A DNA stretch of 64,000 bases from Streptomyces sp. B21-105. GTDB lineage: Bacteria; Actinomycetota; Actinomycetes; Streptomycetales; Streptomycetaceae. The position numbers were made by a program, and so were the translations under genes. Positions 43,002-51,069 of this stretch are shown here, one piece after another. The first letter of the stretch is position 1. Each line of letters opens with the position of its first letter. Under the pieces are notes generated by a model. That model searched no databases. It was not told the DNA's origin and saw only the letters and a program-made list of their open reading frames with translations. The stretch is from the NCBI RefSeq assembly GCF_036898465.1, contig NZ_JARUMJ010000001.1:5022001-5086000 (forward strand), read 5' to 3'.

Positions 43002-43041
43002 GCCCGGCCGCTGGCGACGGGGGATGCACCAGCGACCGGGC
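43002..43041 (-). terminator. terminator-like hairpin oriented on the minus strand
   Basis: GCCCGGCCGCTGG and CCAGCGACCGGGC pair with one mismatch; the plus strand has AAAAA just before the stem, so read on the minus strand the hairpin ends in a T-tract. No minus-strand gene lies immediately upstream of it. Confidence 0.7.
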
Positions 43042-43280
43042 TGTGGCCAAGGCTAACAAGGCTGCTGGTCCGGCGGGAGCCTCCTTCTCAGCTGCCTCGC
43101 CGTTGTGATCGGGATCACTGTTCCGGCGTGGTCGAGAGGCGGGGCAGGTGGAGACCGCAGACCACACACCGCAGACCGCCGAGCCGCCGACTGCCAGCCG
43201 CTGAGTCGCCGGAGGCCCGGTGCGGCGATACGTTGGAGGGCGGGCGCGTCGGCAGCCTGACCGGCCCGCGGTCCCTCCCC

Positions 43281-43370
43281 CACTGACGAGGACCGCACTG
43301 ACGGGGACCTCGCTGACGAGGACCTCACTGACGAGGACCGCGTCGGCGAGGGACCGCGCTGACGAGGACC
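43281..43370. repeat. 15-bp minisatellite, about six copies
   Basis: Variants of CACTGACGAGGACCG repeat about six times up to 25 bp before the DUF2252 start. The fifth copy is more diverged. Confidence 0.85.
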
Positions 43371-43395
43371 CCGCGCCCCGTGTGGAGCGTCTGCG

Positions 43396-44841
43396 ATGTC
43401 TGAGATGAGCGAGAGCAGCACGACCCGTAAGACCCGTGACGGCCACGACGACCGGCGCCACCGCACCCCGAGGGAGCGGGCCGAGCGCGGCAGGGCCGCG
43501 AGGGCCGACGTACCGAGGTCCGCGCACGCCGAGTTCACGCCGCCGCCGAAACGCACCGACCCGGTGGACGTCATCGAGGCGCAGTCCGCGCAGCGCGTCC
43601 CCGAACTCGTCCCGATCCGCTACGGGCGGATGAGCGAGTCGCCGTTCCGCTTCTACCGGGGCGCGGCCGCCATCATGGCCGCGGACCTGGCGGAGACTCC
43701 GCGCACCGGCATCCGGGTCCAGCTGTGCGGCGACGCGCACATGCTCAACTTCCGGCTGCTGGCCTCTCCGGAACGCCGTCTGATGTTCGACATCAACGAC
43801 TTCGACGAGACGCTGCCCGGCCCCTGGGAGTGGGACGTCAAGCGGCTGGCGGCCAGCCTCGTCATCGCGGGCCGGGCGAACGGCTTCAGCTCCAAGGAGC
43901 GGGCGTCGGTGGTCCGGTCGGCCGTGCGGGCCTACCGCGAACGGATGCGCGGCTTCGCGAAGATGGGCAACCTCGAGGTCTGGTACAGCCGCTTCGACGC
44001 GGACGAGCTGCAGGAGACGTACGCCCCGGAACTCGGCGCCAAGAACCGCGAACGCTGGCGGCAGGCCAGGGAACGGGCCCGGCAGCACGACACCTTGCAG
44101 GTCGTCGAGAAACTCACGCACATGGTCGACGGCCGGCGGCTGATCGCCAACGACCCCCCGCTCCTGGTCCGGCTGGCCGACCTGCTGCCGAGCGGCGAGA
44201 GCGACGTGATGGAGAGAGAGATCGGCAGGATCGTCGGAGGATACGCCGGGTCCCTGCAGTCCGACCGCCGGTTCCTCCTGCAGGGGTACCGCGTCGCCGA
44301 CATCGCCCGCAAGGTCGTCGGCGTGGGCAGTGTGGGCACCCGCTGCTGGATCGTGCTGCTGCTCGGCAAAGACGACGACGATCCGCTCTTCCTCCAGGCC
44401 AAGGAGGCCGACGAGTCGGTGCTCGCCCCCTACGCGGGCGCCGGCGAACACCGCACCCAGGGCGAACGGGTCGTCGCCGGCCAGCGGCTGATGCAGGCGA
44501 CCAGCGACATCTTCCTGGGCTGGGAACGCACCACCGGCCTCGACGGCCGCCGCCGCGACTTCTACGTCCGCCAGCTGCGGGACTGGAAGGGCATCGCCGT
44601 GCCGGAGAACATGTCGCCGCATCGGATGTCCCTCTTCGGCCGGCTCTGCGGCGCCACCCTGGCCCGCGCCCACGCCCGCTCCGGCGACCGTATGGCGATC
44701 GCCGGCTACCTGGGCTCCCGTGACGTCTTCGACCGCGCCCTGACCACGTTCGCAGAGCTCTACGCCGACCAGAACGAATCCGACCACCAGGCACTGCTGC
44801 ACGCCATCGCCACGGACCGAGTCCGCGCCGAGGCGGCTTGA
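43396..44841 (+). CDS. DUF2252 family protein
   Basis: A 481-residue soluble protein of the kinase-like-fold DUF2252 family. After a charged N-terminus come LVPIRYGRMSESPFRFYRGA, VQLCGDAHMLNFRLLASPER, LMFDINDFDETLPGPWEWD and VKRLAASLVIAGRANGF, then FVRQLRDWKG-like and LARAHARSGD motifs (GDAHLxNF and DFNDFDE correspond to kinase catalytic and metal-binding loops). The function is unknown; a kinase-like phosphotransferase is plausible. ATG 43396. Confidence 0.9.
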   Translation: MSEMSESSTTRKTRDGHDDRRHRTPRERAERGRAARADVPRSAHAEFTPPPKRTDPVDVIEAQSAQRVPELVPIRYGRMSESPFRFYRGAAAIMAADLAETPRTGIRVQLCGDAHMLNFRLLASPERRLMFDINDFDETLPGPWEWDVKRLAASLVIAGRANGFSSKERASVVRSAVRAYRERMRGFAKMGNLEVWYSRFDADELQETYAPELGAKNRERWRQARERARQHDTLQVVEKLTHMVDGRRLIANDPPLLVRLADLLPSGESDVMEREIGRIVGGYAGSLQSDRRFLLQGYRVADIARKVVGVGSVGTRCWIVLLLGKDDDDPLFLQAKEADESVLAPYAGAGEHRTQGERVVAGQRLMQATSDIFLGWERTTGLDGRRRDFYVRQLRDWKGIAVPENMSPHRMSLFGRLCGATLARAHARSGDRMAIAGYLGSRDVFDRALTTFAELYADQNESDHQALLHAIATDRVRAEAA

Positions 44842-44945
44842 GAGACGTGCGCCGGGGTGCCGGGGGGCCGGAGTATCCGGTGTGCCGGGGTGCCGAAGGA
44901 CTCCCGAGCGCGGGAGTTCACGATGCGCAGCCGAGGCGGCGCTGG

Positions 44946-45422
44946 TCACCAGGTGGTGCCGGCGGGCTCCTCGATGGTGGCGTTGATGCGGTTGAAGAAG
45001 TTGGTGAGTCCGATCATCAGGATGATCGCGGAGAGCTGTTCCTCGGTGAAGTGGTCCGCGGCTTCGTTCCACAGTTCGTCGGGGACGGCCTTGCCGGAGC
45101 GGTCGGCGACGCGGGTGGCGGCCTCGGTCAGGGCCAGGGCCGCGCGCTCTTCGTCGGTGAAGAACGGCGTCTCGCGCCAGGCGGCCACGGCGTGCAGGCG
45201 CTCGTCGCTCTCGCCGTGCTTCTTCGCGCCCGCCACACCGGCGAACACGCAGGCGCTGCAGCCGTTGATCTGGCTGGCCCGCAGGTGGACCAGCTCCAGG
45301 ATCTGCGGCGAGACGCCGCCCGCGTACATGGCCTTGTAGATGTTCTGGATGCCCTTCATGGCGTCCGGCAGGACCAGCGCGGGGTTCTTCATCCGGGCGG
45401 TGGCGGTGATCGCGGCGTTCAT
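44946..45422 (-). CDS. carboxymuconolactone decarboxylase-family (AhpD-like) protein
   Basis: A 158-residue all-helical protein. LELVHLRASQINGCSACVFA carries the CxxC redox pair of AhpD-like proteins, and ALTEAATRVADRSGKAVPDE and LSAIILMIGLTNFFNRINAT complete the domain. ATG 45422 follows GAGGAGAACAGCAG. It is divergent from an ECF41 sigma factor, the classic arrangement in which this protein is the sigma factor's main target; the ECF41-type promoter for it is present at 45465-45491. Confidence 0.9.
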   Translation of the reverse strand: MNAAITATARMKNPALVLPDAMKGIQNIYKAMYAGGVSPQILELVHLRASQINGCSACVFAGVAGAKKHGESDERLHAVAAWRETPFFTDEERAALALTEAATRVADRSGKAVPDELWNEAADHFTEEQLSAIILMIGLTNFFNRINATIEEPAGTTW

Positions 45423-45464
45423 CTGCTGTTCTCCTCGTGATCCGTTAGCGTCTGTCACTGGACC

Positions 45465-45491
45465 GACGGATCCGGACACGGGGGTGTGACA
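45465..45491 (-). promoter_or_regulatory. ECF41-type promoter for the CMD-family gene
   Basis: Read on the minus strand, TGTCACA (45491-45485) and CGTC (45468-45465) are separated by exactly 16 bp, the promoter consensus reported for ECF41 sigma factors. It lies 43 bp upstream of the CMD-family start codon. Confidence 0.88.
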
Positions 45492-45492
45492 G

Positions 45493-46377
45493 GTGAGCGG
45501 GAACATTTTTCTGGCCGACCGTTTCGAGGCGGAACGACCCGGTCTGCGGGCGGTGGCCTACCGGATGCTGGGCTCGCTCGCCGAGGCCGAGGACGCCGTC
45601 CAGGAGGCGTGGTTGAAGCTCAGCCGCACCGACACGAGCGACGTGAAGAACCTGGGGGCCTGGCTGACCACCGTCGTCGGCCGGATCTGCCTGGACATGC
45701 TGCGCTCACGCACCTCCCGCCGCGAAGACCCGATGCCCGAGCAGGAGGGATCCCTCCGCCTTCCGGACCCGGTGATCACCACGCCGGCCCAGGTCGACCC
45801 CGAGCAGGAGATCCTGATCGCGGACTCGGTGGGCATCGCCCTCATGATCGTGCTGGAGGCCCTCTCCCCGGACGAACGGCTCGCGTTCGTCCTCCACGAC
45901 ATGTTCGACCTGCCCTTCGACGACATCGCCCCCGTCCTCGGCCGGACCACGGTCAGCACCCGTCAGCTCGCCAGCCGTGCCCGCCGTCGCGTCCAGGGCG
46001 CCACCCCGGCCGCCGACACGGACAACGCCCGCAAACGCGACGTCGTGGACGCCTTCCTGACCGCCTCCCGCGGTGGCGACTTCGACGCGCTCCTGGCCGT
46101 CCTGCACCCCGACGTGATCGCACGCTCCGACGGCGGCACACGCGTCCCGAGCATCCTGCGCCGCGGCGCGGGTGACGTGGCGTCCCAGGCCGTCACCTTC
46201 GCCCGCTTCGCCGCGAACGCGCGTCTGGTGCTGGTCAACGGCACGCCCGGCGTCGTGGCGTTCGCCGAAGACCGGGCCCTGTCCGTCATGTCGTTCACCA
46301 TTCAGGACGGCCGCATCACCCACCTCGACATCCTCACCGACCCCGACCGCCTGCCCGCCCTCGACCTGACCACCTGA
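45493..46377 (+). CDS. ECF41-family sigma factor with C-terminal SnoaL-like domain (SigJ-like)
   Basis: A 294-residue sigma factor. Region 2 reads AYRMLGSLAEAEDAVQEAWL; region 4 reads LSPDERLAFVLHDMFDLPFD and IAPVLGRTTVSTRQLASRAR. A C-terminal NTF2/SnoaL-like extension follows from about residue 180, with RSDGGTR and LTDPDRLPAL at the positions of the DGGGK and NPDKL motifs of ECF41 proteins. That extension acts as a built-in regulator in the family. GTG 45493 almost abuts its target promoter, so sigma and CMD genes share about 70 bp of control region. Confidence 0.92.
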   Translation: MSGNIFLADRFEAERPGLRAVAYRMLGSLAEAEDAVQEAWLKLSRTDTSDVKNLGAWLTTVVGRICLDMLRSRTSRREDPMPEQEGSLRLPDPVITTPAQVDPEQEILIADSVGIALMIVLEALSPDERLAFVLHDMFDLPFDDIAPVLGRTTVSTRQLASRARRRVQGATPAADTDNARKRDVVDAFLTASRGGDFDALLAVLHPDVIARSDGGTRVPSILRRGAGDVASQAVTFARFAANARLVLVNGTPGVVAFAEDRALSVMSFTIQDGRITHLDILTDPDRLPALDLTT

Positions 46378-46406
46378 CCACCTGACGGCCTGCTAGCGTC
46401 CCGCAC

Positions 46407-46952
46407 ATGGTGAACATACGGCTGAGCCTGGGGGCTCTCGGGCTCCCCGGGATCTCCGTCGGGGTGGAGGACATCTCCCTCCCGACGCGGCGTAAGAAGA
46501 AGAACGATCCGGCCGGACCGTTCCTGATCACCGCCCGAGACTGCGGGCTGGCACTGGACACGGCGCTCGGCAATCAGTCGGGCAAACGGCCGCACCTTTG
46601 GCCACCGCATGCGGACCGCCATCAGCTGTGGTTCCTTCACCCGACCGGAGTCCAGGGTGAGGTGCTCATCGTCTCGGCTGCCAATGGACTCGCCCTCGAC
46701 TCCACGACCGATTCGCACAACCCCAAGCTGTTGATGTGGGAACCCCACGCGGAACCCCAGCAACGCTGGCGCCTGAAGAAGTCGCCCGACGGGGCAGCGT
46801 TCGAGGTGCAGGCAGTGCACAGCCGACGGTGTCTGACAGCCCATGACAAAGCCGAGCGCGGATGGCGGCCTTGGTTCGAGGAGCGTCGCTCTACGTGGTC
46901 CCAGCAATGGATCTTCGCCATCCCGCACGGCGGCGACCCGACCGACAGGTGA
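46407..46952 (+). CDS. RICIN-type beta-trefoil lectin-like protein
   Basis: A 181-residue protein. After 45 residues the three-fold repeat appears with the Q-x-W motifs HQLWFLH, PQQRWRLK and SQQWIF, and DSTTDSHNPKLLMWEPH between them. No signal peptide is evident; the first 20 residues are only mildly hydrophobic. This kind of domain binds sugars or acts as a scaffold. It lies at the left edge of the accessory region and may belong to either side. Confidence 0.75.
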   Translation: MVNIRLSLGALGLPGISVGVEDISLPTRRKKKNDPAGPFLITARDCGLALDTALGNQSGKRPHLWPPHADRHQLWFLHPTGVQGEVLIVSAANGLALDSTTDSHNPKLLMWEPHAEPQQRWRLKKSPDGAAFEVQAVHSRRCLTAHDKAERGWRPWFEERRSTWSQQWIFAIPHGGDPTDR

Positions 46953-47019
46953 GCCGGCGTCGGCAGGGAGGGCGCAGCCGAGTGTGAACCGGCCGGGGTT
47001 CCTGGTGCACAACGGTCCG

Positions 47020-47349
47020 CTACGCGCCGGGAGCCCGGTACTGGACCTGCCCGGCTCTGTGCAGGGCATCCATGGTTTCGTCGACGGTCAGGAGAACGGT
47101 CGTCTCGAACGAGCTGAGTGCGCCGCCCGAGCTGATCGCCAGGGCGACCGCGGCCATGGAGACGTTGTCCGGCGCCTCCCACAGGTTGTAGCCGTCGCGG
47201 GTGCCGAACGCGTACCAGAAGCCGTGGAGCTTGCCGCCGACGGACTCGATGTACGACTGAGCGGCCTTCGCGCGGTCCTCGGGGTGGCCGACGAGTCTCG
47301 CCCAGGTCTCCGGCGTGTAGCTGAACCTCGACAGATAGAGCGGCATCAT
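47020..47349 (-). CDS. GYD-domain protein
   Basis: A 109-residue alpha+beta-barrel-type protein: MMPLYLSRFSYTPETWARLV, GGKLHGFWYAFGTRDGYNLW, EAPDNVSMAAVALAISSGGA and ETTVLLTVDETMDAL. The G-Y-D-like triad appears as DGYNLWEAPD. The doubled ATG at 47349/47346 follows GGAAAGGGAG. The function is unknown. Just upstream on the same strand lie the decayed antitoxin and nuclease fragments. Confidence 0.8.
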   Translation of the reverse strand: MMPLYLSRFSYTPETWARLVGHPEDRAKAAQSYIESVGGKLHGFWYAFGTRDGYNLWEAPDNVSMAAVALAISSGGALSSFETTVLLTVDETMDALHRAGQVQYRAPGA

Positions 47350-47440
47350 GTCTCCCTTTCCTCCCAGCAAGGGATGCCCCCGCGGGTCGGACATGCCTCC
47401 GAGGCCGCCCGCGTATCCCCCGAACGGCCGCGACGACGGC

Positions 47441-47487
47441 CGACCAGTTCCAGGAGCCGGTCCCGGTCCCGCGCCGACAGGCCCCGC
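47441..47487 (-). pseudogene. fragment of an antitoxin gene
   Basis: The minus strand encodes ERGLSA joined directly to RDRDRLLELV. The intact antitoxin at 52875-53153 has the same two peptides with 11 residues (YVAEALRFK and flanks) between them, so this is a decayed copy with an internal deletion of about 33 bp and no start or end. Confidence 0.75.
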
Positions 47488-47703
47488 TCAGGACGCCGTG
47501 GCGGGGCGTGGGCTGCCGTGGAAGACCCGGCTGGTGTGCCAGGAGCGGTGCGCCGCCGCGACGGGGCGGGCGCCGGGCTGAGGACCGATGAGCGGTCGGC
47601 CGGAGAGCACGACGACGTGTTCGCGGGCGGCGCGGCTGTGGCCGACGAAGCGCTGGGAGACCAGGATGCGGTGGCCCTCGCCGACACCGAGCACGCCCTT
47701 GTC
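47488..47703 (-). pseudogene. C-terminal fragment of a ScoMcrA-like HNH nuclease gene
   Basis: The minus strand encodes the last 71 residues of the nuclease at 53216-54157: KGVLGVGEGHRILVSQRFVG, then ARPVAAAHRSWHTSRVFHGS and the same PRPATA ending and stop. The match begins abruptly at about 47703, where the opposite-strand DUF3631 fragment begins. The N-terminal sulfur-binding domain and the HNH motif are absent, so the copy is dead. Confidence 0.85.
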
Positions 47704-48096
47704 ATCGAGATGGTGAACGCGGCCAAGACCAGCGATAAGGGCAGCATCGGAATCCGTCTGCTCACGGACCTGCGCGACTACGTGTTCAACGGCATCGACC
47801 GTCTGCCGACCGTCGCCATTCTCGACAGGCTGCACAGCCTCGAAGAGGCGCCGTGGGCCGACATGAGCGGCAAGCCGCTTGATGCCCGCGGGCTGTCGCG
47901 GATGCTGCGGGAGTACATGACCGCGGACAACACTCCCATTGCGGCCCGCAACATCAAGGCTGGCGGGAGCGTCATGAAGGGCTACTACGCGAGCGATCTG
48001 CACGACGCGTGGCAGCGCTACTGCCCACCCCCCGCGGAAAGTGCGCTACTTCCGCTACCTCCGCTACCGGGCAGCTCAGAGGCGGTTTCCGGGTAG
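47704..48096 (+). pseudogene. C-terminal fragment of a DUF3631 protein from an integrative element
   Basis: The plus strand encodes SIGIRLLTDLRDYVFNGIDR followed by LPTVAILDRLHSLEEAPWAD, KPLDARGLSRMLREYM and GGSVMKGYYASDLHDAWQRY. This is the C-terminal DUF3631 module found in helicase/primase-like replication proteins of actinomycete integrative elements and phages. About 130 residues remain, with no start. The fusion to a nuclease fragment at 47703 is a recombination scar. Confidence 0.75.
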
Positions 48097-48182
48097 CGGC
48101 AAGCCACTCCGCATCCGCTACCGCAAAACCCATCCGCTACCTGCCCCGCGGCCACGAACCCGAGCGGGGTCTGTGTAGCGAA

Positions 48183-49812
48183 CGGCCCTGTCTCACATTC
48201 GGTGGTGACGGAGAGTCTTGAGGGTCGTTGACATTCGTGTGAAGGATGTCAACGAGCGTGTGCAGACGGTGTTTTCGGGTCTTTCCCCGCTGGTCGTCGA
48301 GGATGTGGTCGACGAAGGTGAGCGGATCGTGGTGCGGGCACGGACTCCGCGGGTCACTGCGGTCTGCCCGGTGTGCGAGGCCCCGTCGGAACGCGTGCAC
48401 GGCTATCACTGGCGGACAGTCGCGGACGTGCCGGTCGATGAACGACGGGTGGTGGTCCGTGTGCGAGTGCGGCGTCTGGTGTGTCCCACGCGCGACTGCC
48501 GCCACACCTTCCGCGAACAGGTGCCCGGCGTCCTGGACCGGCACCAGCGGCGTACGACCCGCCTGACCAGGCAAGTCAAAGCCGTTGTCGAGGAGTTAGC
48601 GGGCCGAGCCGGGGCACGTCTGCTGGCGATATTGGCGGTGAGCCTGTCGCGTCACACGGCCCTGCGCGCCCTGCTGCGGATTCCGTTGCCCACCGGGCGG
48701 GTGCCTCGTGCGATCGGCGTTGACGACTTCGCGCTGCGCCGGCGGCACCGCTGCGCCACCGTGATCATCGATGCCGAGACTCATGAGCGGATCGACGTGC
48801 TGCCCGACCGCACCGCCGACACCCTGGAGGCGTGGCTGCGCGAGCATCCGGGGATCGAGATCGTGTGCCGTGACGGCTCGGCGACCTATGCTGAGGCGAT
48901 CCGGCGCGCTCTGCCTGACGCGGTGCAGGTCGCGGACCGGTGGCATGTGTGGCACAACCTGTGCGAAGCCGCTCTGAGCGAGGTCAAGGCGCACAGCGCC
49001 TGTTGGGCCACCGTGTTGGACGCGCCCATTTACGACGGGCCCCGAGCCCAGACCACCCTGGAACGCTGGCACCAGGTCCACGGGCTGCTCGACCAGGGCG
49101 TCGGCTTGCTCGAGTGCGCCCGCCGTCTCCAGCTGGCCCTGAACACCGTCAAACGCTACGCGCGGGCCGATCGGCCTGAGCGCATGCTCCGCGTCCCCAA
49201 GTACCGCGCCAGCCTCGTCGACCCCTACCGCGAGCACCTGCGCAAACGCCGAGCCGATGACCCCGGCGTCCCCGTCAAGCACCTCTTCGAAGAGATCAAA
49301 GCCCTCGGCTTCACGGGCTGCCTGAACCTCCTGCACAAGTACATCAACCAGGGCCGCGCGGACGCCGACCGCAGCCATATCTCCCCGCGCAGGCTCGCCC
49401 GGATGCTGCTGACCAGGCCCGACAACCTCAAGGCCGAGCAACACGAGCTCCTGGCCAAGCTCACCACCGCCTGCCCCGAGATGACCCAACTGGCCGCCGA
49501 TATCAGGGACTTCGCCCCGCTCCTTACGCCGCACGCCGACAACGCCGACGCACTCACGCGCTGGATCACCCAAGTCCGAGCAGCCGACCTGCCTCATCTC
49601 CACGCCTTCACCCGGGGCCTGGAACGAGACCGCGACGCCGTGAACTCCGCGCTCACGCTTCCGTACAGCAACGGCCCCACCGAGGGCGTCAACACCAAGA
49701 CCAAACGGATCGCACGCCAGATGCACGGACGAGCAGGCTTCACCCTGCTTCGGCACCGCATCCTCCTCGGATAGCGGCACGCTCCGTCACCACCGAATGT
49801 GAGACAGGGCCG
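48183..49812 (+). mobile_element. complete ISL3-family insertion sequence with perfect terminal inverted repeats
   Basis: GGCCCTGTCTCACATTCGGT... at 48184-48213 is repeated as an exact 30-bp complement at 49782-49811; a 31st base also pairs at 48183/49812. The element is about 1.63 kb and holds one transposase gene. The 8-bp target duplication usual for ISL3 elements is not seen in the flanks (TAGCGAAC on the left, a different octamer on the right), which points to a rearrangement after insertion. Confidence 0.93.
48218..49774 (+). CDS. ISL3-family transposase
   Basis: A 518-residue transposase. The N-terminal zinc finger has CPVCEAPSERVHGYHWR and LVCPTRDCRHTFREQ; the DDE core has AIGVDDFALRRRHRCATVII, IVCRDGSATYAEAIRRAL and, near the end, LTLPYSNGPTEGVNTKTKRI with the glutamate. 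The frame is intact, so the element may be active. The start (TTG/GTG region at 48218) lies just inside the left repeat. Confidence 0.93.
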   Translation: MRVVDIRVKDVNERVQTVFSGLSPLVVEDVVDEGERIVVRARTPRVTAVCPVCEAPSERVHGYHWRTVADVPVDERRVVVRVRVRRLVCPTRDCRHTFREQVPGVLDRHQRRTTRLTRQVKAVVEELAGRAGARLLAILAVSLSRHTALRALLRIPLPTGRVPRAIGVDDFALRRRHRCATVIIDAETHERIDVLPDRTADTLEAWLREHPGIEIVCRDGSATYAEAIRRALPDAVQVADRWHVWHNLCEAALSEVKAHSACWATVLDAPIYDGPRAQTTLERWHQVHGLLDQGVGLLECARRLQLALNTVKRYARADRPERMLRVPKYRASLVDPYREHLRKRRADDPGVPVKHLFEEIKALGFTGCLNLLHKYINQGRADADRSHISPRRLARMLLTRPDNLKAEQHELLAKLTTACPEMTQLAADIRDFAPLLTPHADNADALTRWITQVRAADLPHLHAFTRGLERDRDAVNSALTLPYSNGPTEGVNTKTKRIARQMHGRAGFTLLRHRILLG

Positions 49813-49879
49813 CTCACCGTACAGACCCGTCGGCCACTCCCGCGCAGCGGGGGAACCTCACCTCAGCGATTGAAGATCT

Positions 49880-50368
49880 CTAGCGTCCCACGGTGAGGGC
49901 CCAGTGAACCTGCGAAGGGGCGGTCACCTTGACGGTAGCGTGTTCGCGGGAACTCTGCAGGTTCAGTTGGTTGAAGGTGCTGCTGACCTCGCCGTCCACA
50001 CATTCGAGGGGAAAGCTCAATCCGACCGGTTCCACGGAGACGGTCAGTGTTCCTTTGCCCTGACAGTTCACGAGGACCGACAGTTCCCCGGGTTTGATCC
50101 CGTCCCGGATCTCCAGCTCTTTGTTGCCGCTGGCGTTCGTAGCCTGCGCCACAACTTCTCCCCCCGGAAGGACCGGCGCCTTGGTCACGGTCTCCCCTGC
50201 GACCTGCTCGGCGCGAGTTGATGACGGCGAGACTGTCGGGGAGACGGTGGAACGGGCGGGGGACGTGTGAGGAGAAGGCTTGGCGTGGTCCTGGCCGCTC
50301 GTGCAGCCTGCAAGCACGACCGTTGCTGCCATTCCTCCGATTGTTGCGAGGACCCTTAGCTTTCCCAC
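49880..50368 (-). CDS. secreted lipoprotein, function unknown
   Basis: A 162-residue lipoprotein: MGKLRVLATIGGMAATVVLA then the lipobox LAGC, a Ser/Pro/Thr-rich linker, and a domain with GELSVLVNCQGKGTLTVSVE and GLSFPLECVDGEVS, whose two cysteines could pair. GTG 50368 overlaps the end of the upstream gene by 13 bp, so the two are co-translated. No family is recognised. Confidence 0.82.
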   Translation of the reverse strand: MGKLRVLATIGGMAATVVLAGCTSGQDHAKPSPHTSPARSTVSPTVSPSSTRAEQVAGETVTKAPVLPGGEVVAQATNASGNKELEIRDGIKPGELSVLVNCQGKGTLTVSVEPVGLSFPLECVDGEVSSTFNQLNLQSSREHATVKVTAPSQVHWALTVGR

Positions 50369-51069
50369 AGGTACCAGCCCACCCGGTAGGGGGAGTAACT
50401 GACGATAGTCTTCTTCGTCGACGTCTTGCAGTTGCTGTAGAGCACGTAACTGACCCCCGTGTGCTTGAGCCGCCAGACACCATACGTGGCGTTCGTGGTC
50501 CTGTGGGACGGGGTGTCTACGGAGATGGAGTTCCCTAGCTTGGCCGTGAGTTTCGCCGAAACGGTGATGTTGAACTTGGCCTTGATCTTGAGCAGCATTG
50601 TGTTGACCGACGCTTGCAGGTCGCCACTCACGGAGACACCTACCTCGCCCGTAACCTCCGACGTGAAGGTCGACTTTGCTGTTCTGGAGGTGGCGTTGTA
50701 GTTCGCGTTCGTGGGCCCGACCGCCCTGTGGTATTGCGCGCCCTGCGAAGTGGGGCTGTACACGGCAGCACGATCGCAGATCTCGGCGTTGGGGGTGTCG
50801 CCAGGAACTGGCTTGCCCGTGTACGTGGGCTCATCCGTGACCGGGTCGTTGGGAACTTGGGTGACCGAGGCGTCGGGAACGTCCGTGACGCTCTCCTCGG
50901 GCTCCTGTGGCGGTGCCGTGTTGATGACAAGGTCTTCTTCTGAGGCAACCGAAACAGCCGGAGACTCCTCCGTAGCCAGCGCGGGTCCGCTCATGATCGC
51001 GCACATCAGAAATGTGGCGGAGGTGAGAAAAGCGGCGCGACGTGCAGATGTATCCACAACGGCACCCAT
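50356..51069 (-). CDS. secreted protein, function unknown
   Basis: A 237-residue exported protein. A signal peptide (RRAAFLTSATFLMCAIMSGP, ALA cleavage) is followed by an acidic Pro/Val/Thr-rich linker, then a Thr/Ser/Asn-rich beta domain with VTGEVGVSVSGDLQASVNTM, LLKIKAKFNITVSAKLTAKL and a C-terminal YSPYRVGWYLWES. The amphipathic alternating strands are reminiscent of pore-forming or channel-like secreted proteins, but that is only impression. GC is lower than in the core genes. ATG 51069; upstream in-frame ATG 51102 is also possible. Confidence 0.72.
   Translation of the reverse strand: MGAVVDTSARRAAFLTSATFLMCAIMSGPALATEESPAVSVASEEDLVINTAPPQEPEESVTDVPDASVTQVPNDPVTDEPTYTGKPVPGDTPNAEICDRAAVYSPTSQGAQYHRAVGPTNANYNATSRTAKSTFTSEVTGEVGVSVSGDLQASVNTMLLKIKAKFNITVSAKLTAKLGNSISVDTPSHRTTNATYGVWRLKHTGVSYVLYSNCKTSTKKTIVSYSPYRVGWYLWES

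Larger units (their letters stand above)
42970..43395. other. 426-bp gap between the ferredoxin and DUF2252 genes
   Basis: It holds a minus-strand terminator-like hairpin at 43002-43041, a stretch of AGACC/CGCAGACC micro-repeats near 43150-43200, and the 15-bp tandem array at 43281-43370. No gene is recognised. Confidence 0.6.

Noticed and set aside
43281..43370. CRISPR array
   Set aside because: The units are contiguous 15-bp tandem repeats without spacers; no cas genes are in the window.
42604..45072. An 822-codon minus-strand frame over DUF2252
   Set aside because: It is the antisense of a recognised gene and crosses a minisatellite and a terminator.
47346..47765. A 139-residue minus-strand frame rich in Ser/Ala/Pro
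   Set aside because: It is an off-frame reading of the decayed nuclease and antitoxin fragments; the intact locus gives the same kind of shadow at 53185-53571.
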